From: an uncultured Alphaproteobacteria bacterium
GTDB taxonomy: Bacteria > Pseudomonadota > Alphaproteobacteria > HIMB59
DNA: 38,957 nt
Assembly (NCBI GenBank): GCA_902527045.1
Contig: CABZNL010000012.1
Location: 1-38,957, forward strand
Reading direction: 5' to 3'
Numbering within the stretch: the first letter of the stretch is position 1; every line of letters starts with the position of its first letter. Under the pieces are notes generated by a model that saw nothing but the letters and a program-made list of their open reading frames with translations, was not told where the DNA came from and searched no databases. Below, piece after piece: positions 9,397 to 16,171 of this stretch. The position numbers were made by a program, and so were the translations under genes.

Positions 9397-10355
9397 TCTT
9401 TAAAATCTAAGTCTATTTTTGTTTTAGCTCCCAATTCTCTCATTTTATTTGCTTTACTAAGCAAACTTCCCTTACCATCTCTTATATATTTTTTTGTTTG
9501 ATTGATATTTTCGGCAGACTTAATAATGCTTGACTCAGTTTTATCTAGTATATTCAGAGTCTTTGCAATTTGATCAAACATTCCACCTGCTATCTCTGCT
9601 ACTTCTTTTGAATTTTTATTTTGTTTCTCTAATCTCCAAATACTCTCAACTAATTTCATGCACATAATTAATGTTGATGGACCAACAATAATAACTTGTT
9701 TTTGTTGAGCTAAATTTGAAATACTTTGATCATATTTTTGAGCAGTGATAAGAGCAAATTCATGAGGCATAAAGATAAATATATAATCAGGAGAGTTGAC
9801 TTTTAAAAGATTCGTATAATCTTTTTTGGAAATATTATTTATATGACCCTTAAGAGAATTTATAAAATTTTTAATTGAACTAACCTTTGTTTGTTCATCA
9901 TCAGTATTTTGAAATTCATACCAATCTTTCATTGGAACTTTAGAGTCTATGACAATATTTCTATTTTCTGGCAAAAAAACTACCACATCTGGTCTAAATA
10001 TCTGACCATTTTCATTCTTGTCGGTAAATTGAGTTTTATAGTCTCTGTCTTTAGTCATACCACAATCTTGTAGAATATTTTCTAAAATAACTTCACCCAT
10101 TTCTCCCATATCAGAAATATTTGAAGACATAGCATTTGACATTTTTTTGGTTAGGGTTCCTATTTCATCTATTTTTGAATTAACGTATCCTGTTTGTTCC
10201 AAGGTTTTACTGTATAAATTTTCTAAATTTTGACTCATTTGTTTTATATCAACATCAAAACTACTATTTGATTTATTGAACGTATTTCTGACAGTTATCA
10301 ATAAAAGTATAATAACAATTACAAGGAAAATAATTATGATAATATCAATGTTCAT
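9393..10355 (-). CDS. rmuC: RmuC-family protein (DNA recombination, predicted nuclease fold)
   Basis: RmuC proteins are membrane-anchored, have a predicted endonuclease-like domain and limit inversions at repeats. This 320-residue member has an N-terminal hydrophobic segment (about 3-23), a coiled-coil stretch (about 25-85), then the conserved core: GEVILENILQDCGM, FRPDVVVFLPENRNIVIDSK (an R-P-D-x-x-V and D-S-K pair as in PD-(D/E)XK folds), YIFIFMPHEFAL and QVIIVGPSTL. It is shorter than E. coli RmuC (475), mainly in the coiled coil, as in many alphaproteobacteria. It is translationally coupled to the downstream GT9 gene and 21 nt downstream of a small helical unknown. Confidence 0.88.
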   Translation of the reverse strand: MNIDIIIIIFLVIVIILLLITVRNTFNKSNSSFDVDIKQMSQNLENLYSKTLEQTGYVNSKIDEIGTLTKKMSNAMSSNISDMGEMGEVILENILQDCGMTKDRDYKTQFTDKNENGQIFRPDVVVFLPENRNIVIDSKVPMKDWYEFQNTDDEQTKVSSIKNFINSLKGHINNISKKDYTNLLKVNSPDYIFIFMPHEFALITAQKYDQSISNLAQQKQVIIVGPSTLIMCMKLVESIWRLEKQNKNSKEVAEIAGGMFDQIAKTLNILDKTESSIIKSAENINQTKKYIRDGKGSLLSKANKMRELGAKTKIDLDFKE

Positions 10356-10376
10356 TTATATATAAATTAATAACTT

Positions 10377-10751
10377 TTAAGAATGAGTCTTATTTATTTT
10401 ATCAAGACTCTTTTTTAAACTATTTTTTAGATCTTTTATTTTTTGATCATCAAAAAGCTTTTTTTCTAAAAAAGTATTAAAATTAGTCATAAGCTCATTT
10501 GATAGTTTTTCAATTTTAATAAAATCTTCAGGGAGTTGATCTTTGAGCTTTATTATTTCACTATTAAATTCATTAAGAGCACTTTTAAAGTGATTATCAG
10601 CAAATGTTTCTAATGTATTCTTAATTTTTTTATAATCAAAATTAGTATCTAACTTAGACTCCAAATCATAAATTACTAAATTAAAATAATCGAATATTTG
10701 ATCACATAAATCATATAGTTTTTCACTATTAATCATTCTAACAATATTCAT
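10377..10751 (-). CDS. Small helical protein of unknown function
   Basis: I do not recognise this 124-residue product. It is highly charged, contains no proline-rich or membrane segment and looks almost entirely helical, with heptad-like spacing of Leu/Ile/Phe in the second half (for example NELMTNFNTFLEKKLFDD and DLKNSLKKSLDKI). That suggests a coiled coil or a helical bundle; a phasin-like fold is one possibility but there is no specific motif. The start could be Met1 or Met6. It lies 21 nt upstream of rmuC in the same direction and just downstream of a terminator, so it may begin its own transcript with rmuC and the GT9 gene. Intact length and good spacing make it a real gene. Confidence 0.6.
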   Translation of the reverse strand: MNIVRMINSEKLYDLCDQIFDYFNLVIYDLESKLDTNFDYKKIKNTLETFADNHFKSALNEFNSEIIKLKDQLPEDFIKIEKLSNELMTNFNTFLEKKLFDDQKIKDLKNSLKKSLDKINKTHS

Positions 10752-10791
10752 ATAATTTAGATTATTACAGGAAAATTAAATTTCAAATATA

Positions 10792-10817
10792 AAAAGCCCA
10801 GTGAAAACTAGGCTTTT
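10792..10817 (-). terminator. Rho-independent terminator after the methyl-group operon
   Basis: The stem AAAAGCC (10792-10798) pairs with GGCTTTT (10811-10817), and an inner AG/CT pair tops it around a TGAAAA loop. Read on the minus strand it ends in GGGCTTTTTAT with a T run. It stands 12 nt past the stop of the DmdA/GcvT-like gene and closes the long minus-strand run that begins near 23619. Because the outer stem is A on one side and T on the other, it could also work in the other direction. Confidence 0.85.
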
Positions 10818-10828
10818 AAACGTTAATT

Positions 10829-12133
10829 CTAGTATGCAGTATCTCTACCTTCAGATTTTGCAATCTCTCTGGCATTTGGATTGACAGACGGTCTGAAAGG
10901 TATCTCTACTATTTCCCCATTGACTGGCTGACCAGCAGTATAACAATATTCATCTGGTAAATGAAACTTGAATTTATTTCCGATATCTTTTTTCTCATAA
11001 GGGACATATCCCATTGCAATATTTGTTCCTAATTCAGGAGAGTACCAAGGAGAAGTTAGGTATCCAACAGGTGTGTTTCCATCTTCAGAAACTAGCCAAA
11101 AATCAGGTGCATATTCATCGATTGGTTTGCCACCTAATGCGAAACCTACTAATTGGTTACTATAAGGTTTCTCACCAGCTTCCATTTTTGATCTCATGGC
11201 CTCAAGAGCCTCTTTCCCAATGTAGTCTGATGTTTTTTTTCTAGGAACTTGATATCCAAGATTACACTGAAATGGATAAGTTTCTGAGTCAAGATCTTGG
11301 CCCCAAGATAAAATTCCCGCAGCTATTCTTCTATGGTGAGCAGGAGCGATTACTTTTAAATTGTGTTTTTTACCTGCATCTAAAACTGCATACCACATAT
11401 CATCAGCATAAAGAGTTGCATTTTTTAAATAAATTTCATAACCCTTTTCACCAGTAAATCCTGTTTGAGAAATTATACAATCTCTTCCTCCTACTTTAGC
11501 TTCCATCAAACCATAATATGGAATATCTCTTACCGCTTCGCCAACAAGATCAGCCATTAAATCAACAGATTTAGGTCCTTGAATTTGAACAGGCGCAGCA
11601 TCTATTTCATCAATAGTAACACTAAATTTTTTATCATGATTAACACCTTGAAGAAAAAACATGATATCGGAGTCAGATAATGAAAACCAAAATTCATCTT
11701 CAGCAACTCTCAACAAGATAGGATCATTCAAAACTCCTCCCTTGCTATTACATAAAATAACATATTTACCATTCATCACTTCAATTCTTGAAGCATCCCT
11801 GGTAATTACGTAATTAGTAAACTTAAGAGCATCAGGTCCTTTAACCCTTATTTGTCTTTCTACAGCAACATTCCACATGGTTACGTGATTAACAAGTGCA
11901 TCATACTCTACCATTGCACCACCATCTTCAGGTTTTACATACCCCCTGGGATGATACATTCGGTTGTAAACAGTACATCTCCAACATCCAGCCTCTACTG
12001 ATAAATGCCAATATGCAGATTTTCTTACTCTTGTTGAAATCAACATTTGTTGTGGTGTTGGACCTGATTGTCTTAAGTTATAGGGGACTTGTCTGTCTGA
12101 CTGGTCCACTGTGCTTGGTTGTGTTAGCTTCAT
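10829..12133 (-). CDS. GcvT-family folate-dependent methyl/aminomethyl transferase, DmdA-like
   Basis: The 434 residues belong to the GcvT/DmdA fold, which passes a one-carbon group from a substrate to tetrahydrofolate. Visible marks are VTMWNVAVERQIRVKGPDA (about 84-102), GGVLNDPILLRV (132-143), PVQIQGPKS, TGFTGEKGYEIYL (224-236) and a C-terminal beta barrel with GKEALEA and GYVP. The W-N-V-A-V-E-R-Q segment and the N-terminal RVRKSAYWHLSVEAG stretch resemble DMSP demethylase DmdA and its paralogues more than the glycine cleavage T protein. It is longer than DmdA (about 370) because of an N-terminal extension of about 30 residues. A strong GGAGGA site precedes the ATG. Its MetF-like neighbour would process methyl-THF. 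Genuine DMSP activity is not shown; the substrate may be another methylated compound. Confidence 0.72.
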   Translation of the reverse strand: MKLTQPSTVDQSDRQVPYNLRQSGPTPQQMLISTRVRKSAYWHLSVEAGCWRCTVYNRMYHPRGYVKPEDGGAMVEYDALVNHVTMWNVAVERQIRVKGPDALKFTNYVITRDASRIEVMNGKYVILCNSKGGVLNDPILLRVAEDEFWFSLSDSDIMFFLQGVNHDKKFSVTIDEIDAAPVQIQGPKSVDLMADLVGEAVRDIPYYGLMEAKVGGRDCIISQTGFTGEKGYEIYLKNATLYADDMWYAVLDAGKKHNLKVIAPAHHRRIAAGILSWGQDLDSETYPFQCNLGYQVPRKKTSDYIGKEALEAMRSKMEAGEKPYSNQLVGFALGGKPIDEYAPDFWLVSEDGNTPVGYLTSPWYSPELGTNIAMGYVPYEKKDIGNKFKFHLPDEYCYTAGQPVNGEIVEIPFRPSVNPNAREIAKSEGRDTAY

Positions 12134-12211
12134 TTATCCTCCAGTAAAGCTATTGTAGCAATGGAAAAAAATTAATTTCTTTTTTTGTTGTATGCAATCA
12201 AAATCGTATGG

Positions 12212-13093
12212 TTAAAATATTTTTTTGTGGAGGACTATTTTACTATTATCAATTGTAAATTCACCACTTTGGACAGCATTTAACCATAAACAAGTTTTTT
12301 CAAAACCACCAAAAGGAAAACAGTGGAAGCTTTTTAATGAGTTTTCTTCTTGAGCAAAATTAGCTAATTCAATAAGCATATCATCATTAGATGTTTTTGT
12401 GAGAAGATCAGTTACTTTAGAGGAGTTTTTTTTTAGGAAATTTATCGAATTTCCCACCCCACTCATTATTCCAAAGTTTAGTAAGGTCTTAAATGATGCA
12501 GGACCAGGGAAACCAACTCTTACTGGTAAATTAATATTTTTAGCCTTTAAATCCTGACACCAGTCTATGAAAGGTGAGGCATTAAAAAAAAACTGTGTTA
12601 CTAACTCTATATTTAAATTTTTATTCTGAGAAAGATCATACTTTTTATTTAAAAAATCATTAATAGTTTCTTGATTTATATCTGGAGATCCCTCAGGATG
12701 TCCAGCAACACCAATTTCAATAAAATCGTTATCATACAGTAGATCAGACTCTAATATTTCTAGAGAGGAGGAGATAGATCCATTTTGATTACCTCCACCT
12801 CCAATAACCAATATTTTTTTACTATCAGTTCTTTTTCTAAGTTCTTTTAAAAAACTTGAAACGTGTTCTAGGTCTTTCATTGTCCTTGCAGGTAAATGAG
12901 TAATGGGTACTAAATTTTGATTAGAAACAAATTCAACTGTTTCCAAAATATCTTTTTCAGTAGCGTCCGGAAGATAAGTAATATAAACATTATTTTTTTT
13001 ATCTAATGGAATTGAATTTAATTTATGTCTTACTTTTGGATTTAGTTCAACTGTAAAACCATTTAATAAAGATACAATATTATCTTTGCTCAT
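12212..13093 (-). CDS. Methylenetetrahydrofolate reductase-like flavoprotein (MetF family)
   Basis: The 293-residue TIM-barrel protein resembles MetF, which interconverts 5,10-methylene-THF and 5-methyl-THF using FAD. Seen are FTVELNPK (13-20), placing Glu16 at the position of the catalytic Glu28 of E. coli MetF, HLPAR (66-70), GVAGHPEGSPD (128-138), TQFFF (166-170) and VGFPGPAS. The loop that carries Asp120 in E. coli MetF (R-G-D) reads VIGGGGNQNGS here, so that Asp is absent. It sits between the dimethylglycine dehydrogenase-like and DmdA-like genes. It therefore probably serves catabolic one-carbon flow (oxidising methyl-THF) rather than methionine synthesis. It lies 18 nt after the upstream gene; a 78-nt gap separates it from the next. 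Confidence 0.78.
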   Translation of the reverse strand: MSKDNIVSLLNGFTVELNPKVRHKLNSIPLDKKNNVYITYLPDATEKDILETVEFVSNQNLVPITHLPARTMKDLEHVSSFLKELRKRTDSKKILVIGGGGNQNGSISSSLEILESDLLYDNDFIEIGVAGHPEGSPDINQETINDFLNKKYDLSQNKNLNIELVTQFFFNASPFIDWCQDLKAKNINLPVRVGFPGPASFKTLLNFGIMSGVGNSINFLKKNSSKVTDLLTKTSNDDMLIELANFAQEENSLKSFHCFPFGGFEKTCLWLNAVQSGEFTIDNSKIVLHKKIF

Positions 13094-13111
13094 AATTTTA
13101 AACTATAACAA

Positions 13112-15586
13112 TTAAGACTTTAATCTATTGTTTTCTGGGTCTAACAAAGGCTCTTGAGTAACTTTTAATGGATATCTTTTTCCAAAATATTCTAATTCTA
13201 AAGCTGTCCCACTTTCTGATAGCTCTGATGGGAGGTAGCCGTAAACAATATGTTTATCTACAAAATATCCATAATTAGTGCTTGTAACATAACCAACAGC
13301 TTTGCCGTTACTGTAAATAGGTTCTGTGCCTAGAGCCATTCCCTCAGGGTCTTCTAAAATCATACAAGTTAATTTTTTTTGAACTGGTTTTTCCTTAATT
13401 TTTTGTAAAGCAGACTTACCAATAAAGTCGTAATCTTTCTTTAACTTAACAGTAAAACCTAAACCAGACTCATAAGGATTATAATTTGTGTGAATATCTG
13501 AGCCAAGTGATCTATATCCTTTTTCTAATCTAAGAGACTCAAAGGCACCAGCTCCTGAGCAAATCATATTAAATTCTCTTGAGGTTTCTCTAAGTTCATC
13601 CCATAAAGTTAAACCATATTCTGTAGGAGTGTAAATCTCCCATCCCAACTCACCTATATAAGATATTCTTACCGCTACGCATGGAATATTACTAATTGAA
13701 ATCCTTTTTATACTAAAGAATGGGAAACCTTCATTTGAGACATCGTCATCATCACAAAGTTTTTGAAGAGCTAATCTAGAATTTGGACCCCACAAACCAA
13801 TACCTGCGTAAGCGGAAGTCCAATCAATGATTTGAACACTTCCATCTTCAGGAGCATTAGAGCGAAGCCAATTAATATCAATCATACCATTTCCTGCTCC
13901 TGCTAGAACCCAAAATTTGTTCTCTTCTAATCGACTTATAGTAAGATCACTTTTAATTCCGCCGTACATATTAGAGATAACGCTGTAGACAACTTTTCCA
14001 ACAGGAACATCAATATTATTCGTACAGATTTTTTGAAGTAACTTTAAGGCACCTTTACCACTTACTTCAATCTTTACGAAACCAGTGATATCAAATTGAG
14101 CGCCTGTTTGCCTTGTAACTAAATGTTCTGCTGCTTGAATTGGGGACCAATATTTTGCTGCCCAACCTGTTCGATTAGGAAAGTTTTTTCCTTTCATTAA
14201 ATCAGCATTAGCCTCATACCATTGTGGACGCTCCCATCCCATAGTTTCAAAAAAATATGCTTTTTGCCCCTCTAACCTGTTATAAAATGGACTTCTCCTT
14301 AGTGGTCTTGGTTGTTCCATTTGTTGTAAAGGATGAATGATGTCATAAACCTCTTTGTAATTTTGTTTTCCTCGTGCTCGTAAGTATTTTCTGACGTGGT
14401 GGTGCTGATGGAAACGATTTATATCACCTTGACGAACGTCAAGTTCTGGTTCCCCATTGACAATCCATTCTGCCATAGCCTTTCCAACGCCGCCACTATG
14501 CGTAATCCAAACAGCATTTGCTGTCCACAAACCTTTTACTGATGTTTCTCCCATCAAAGGATTACCATCTGTAGTAAATGAAAACATTCCATTAATTTTT
14601 TTAGTTAATTTTTTCTCTGCAAATTTAGGAAATAGCCAATTAGACTCTTTGTGCGCTCCAGCAAAGTCATCAGGTCTGAAATCTACTAATGAGGGCATCT
14701 CCTCTGCCTCTTCAGGTTTTTTTATATCTTCAGATTCTAAAATTCTTGGCTCATGTCTATAATTTCCAATTACATAAGAGTCATTCCATTGCCTAAAATA
14801 GAGACTGTAATCCTGGTGACGAACTAAAGCATGATCTACCAATGCTTCCTTGTGGTCAGCCTGATATTCTTTTAATTCTTCAAAAGGCTCAAGCCAAACC
14901 ATTTGATGTTCACATGGTACCAGAGGTAGAGAGATATTAGCTAACCTTCCCATTTTGGGAGCCCAAATACCCGTTGAGACTAAAACAATATCGGCCACAT
15001 AATCCCCATTTGAAGTCTGCACTCCTCGAATTTGATTATTAGAAATTTTAAAACCGTTAACAGCAGTATCGCCTATAAATTCTCCAGCTTTTAAATCTGT
15101 TACATATTTTGCCATTGCTTTTACAGCTCTAACTGGTGCTGCAAGACCATCAGTGGGTACATAATATCCACCATGAATTTTTTCAGGATCAATATAAGGA
15201 CTCATTTTTAAAACTTCATCTGGCGAAATAATTTTAGCATCTTGGAGTCCGTAACTATGTGCAATTCCAAGTTTTCTATATAAGTCCTCATGCCTATCTT
15301 TAGATTTAGAAACCTCAATTCCCCCAACAGTGTGATAACAAGGCTTTCCATCAAAAGTAAGAGATCTCAAAAGTTCAACAGTATATTGAGCAAATTTGCA
15401 CATCATTCTAGATGGATTAGTTTGAAATACACCACCTGGAGCATGACTAGTAGAACCTCCGGTTTCAAATAAAGGACCTTGATCGAGAATAACCATATCC
15501 TTCCAACCCAATTGGGCCAAATGATATGCAGTGCTCGCACCGACTATCCCACTTCCAACAATAATAATTCTAGATTTTTTTGTCAT
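13112..15586 (-). CDS. Dimethylglycine/sarcosine dehydrogenase-like FAD protein with GcvT domain
   Basis: The 824 residues combine an N-terminal DAO-type FAD domain (GSGIVG at 11-16), a linker domain and a C-terminal GcvT folate-binding domain (from about 450). GGSTSHAPGG (43-52) aligns with the G-S-T-W-H motif in which His binds FAD covalently in dimethylglycine and sarcosine dehydrogenases; His48 is the candidate. The GcvT part shows SYIGELGWEIYTPTEYG and ESLRLEKGYRSLGSD. The enzyme would demethylate an N-methyl compound such as dimethylglycine, hand electrons to ETF and leave methylene-THF. It lies just downstream of soxBDAG with a 63-nt gap and upstream of the MetF-like gene. The exact substrate within this family is uncertain; dimethylglycine is the likeliest because sarcosine is covered by soxBDAG. 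Confidence 0.85.
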   Translation of the reverse strand: MTKKSRIIIVGSGIVGASTAYHLAQLGWKDMVILDQGPLFETGGSTSHAPGGVFQTNPSRMMCKFAQYTVELLRSLTFDGKPCYHTVGGIEVSKSKDRHEDLYRKLGIAHSYGLQDAKIISPDEVLKMSPYIDPEKIHGGYYVPTDGLAAPVRAVKAMAKYVTDLKAGEFIGDTAVNGFKISNNQIRGVQTSNGDYVADIVLVSTGIWAPKMGRLANISLPLVPCEHQMVWLEPFEELKEYQADHKEALVDHALVRHQDYSLYFRQWNDSYVIGNYRHEPRILESEDIKKPEEAEEMPSLVDFRPDDFAGAHKESNWLFPKFAEKKLTKKINGMFSFTTDGNPLMGETSVKGLWTANAVWITHSGGVGKAMAEWIVNGEPELDVRQGDINRFHQHHHVRKYLRARGKQNYKEVYDIIHPLQQMEQPRPLRRSPFYNRLEGQKAYFFETMGWERPQWYEANADLMKGKNFPNRTGWAAKYWSPIQAAEHLVTRQTGAQFDITGFVKIEVSGKGALKLLQKICTNNIDVPVGKVVYSVISNMYGGIKSDLTISRLEENKFWVLAGAGNGMIDINWLRSNAPEDGSVQIIDWTSAYAGIGLWGPNSRLALQKLCDDDDVSNEGFPFFSIKRISISNIPCVAVRISYIGELGWEIYTPTEYGLTLWDELRETSREFNMICSGAGAFESLRLEKGYRSLGSDIHTNYNPYESGLGFTVKLKKDYDFIGKSALQKIKEKPVQKKLTCMILEDPEGMALGTEPIYSNGKAVGYVTSTNYGYFVDKHIVYGYLPSELSESGTALELEYFGKRYPLKVTQEPLLDPENNRLKS

Positions 15587-15649
15587 CTTTATCCTTAGTA
15601 CCTATCTAAACTAATCAGTTCCAAAATTTGATGTCAATATGAAAAAAAG

Positions 15650-16171
15650 TTACAGATTAACCGCGTCAATTAGACGATCTTCTAGGTAATCACTAAATGA
15701 TCGACCACAGCTTAAAAGTATTACGTTATCTAAATTAAAAATGGAACAATCAATTCTAGCCAATAAAGTTTGAGCAGCTGTAAGAGGTTTAAAGGATTTT
15801 TCACGAAAATCAAAATGTGTGAGTTTATTTAATATCATGGTAGCATTCTCGCCACCAACTTGAAAAAATATTTGTGAGTCTGTCAGGTTAGTTGCCAAAA
15901 TTGAACCAGATTTATTAAAATTATTACAGAGTTTGTGAAATTTTTTTTGTTCAATATCTTTTTTAAAAACTAAATTCCATTGATCAAAAGACATTTTAGC
16001 TAAAATGAAATTATCATTGGTAACTATTCTTAAATTATCAGAAGGGGGAAGAAGTTTTAATGCCTTATTCACAACACTGCTGAACTCTGAGTTACCAGAA
16101 CTTCTTAAAACAATTTGTTGTGAAATAATTTTTTTAATTTCAATACCATTTGATCGAATTACATCTTTCAT
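15650..16171 (-). CDS. soxG: Sarcosine oxidase gamma subunit
   Basis: This is the smallest folding-support subunit, with a GcvT-like fold, of heterotetrameric sarcosine oxidase. The 173 residues are a little shorter than well-studied members (about 200). The family pattern is seen in the C-terminal half: GGENATMILNKLTHFDFREKSF, then AAQTLLARIDCSIF. Sequence conservation in SoxG is low, so position carries much of the call: its start overlaps the soxA stop by 4 nt (ATGA), completing the canonical order B-D-A-G. It ends 63 nt before the dimethylglycine dehydrogenase-like gene. It is not connected with sulfur-oxidation sox genes. Confidence 0.85.
   Translation of the reverse strand: MKDVIRSNGIEIKKIISQQIVLRSSGNSEFSSVVNKALKLLPPSDNLRIVTNDNFILAKMSFDQWNLVFKKDIEQKKFHKLCNNFNKSGSILATNLTDSQIFFQVGGENATMILNKLTHFDFREKSFKPLTAAQTLLARIDCSIFNLDNVILLSCGRSFSDYLEDRLIDAVNL

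Noticed and set aside
12134..12211. Glycine or other riboswitch before the DmdA-like gene
   Set aside because: The 78-nt gap is too short and AT-rich for a glycine aptamer, and no conserved core was recognised.
14457..14762. Antisense open frame of 101 codons inside the dimethylglycine dehydrogenase-like gene
   Set aside because: It is the complement of a clear FAD/GcvT enzyme and has no motif of its own.
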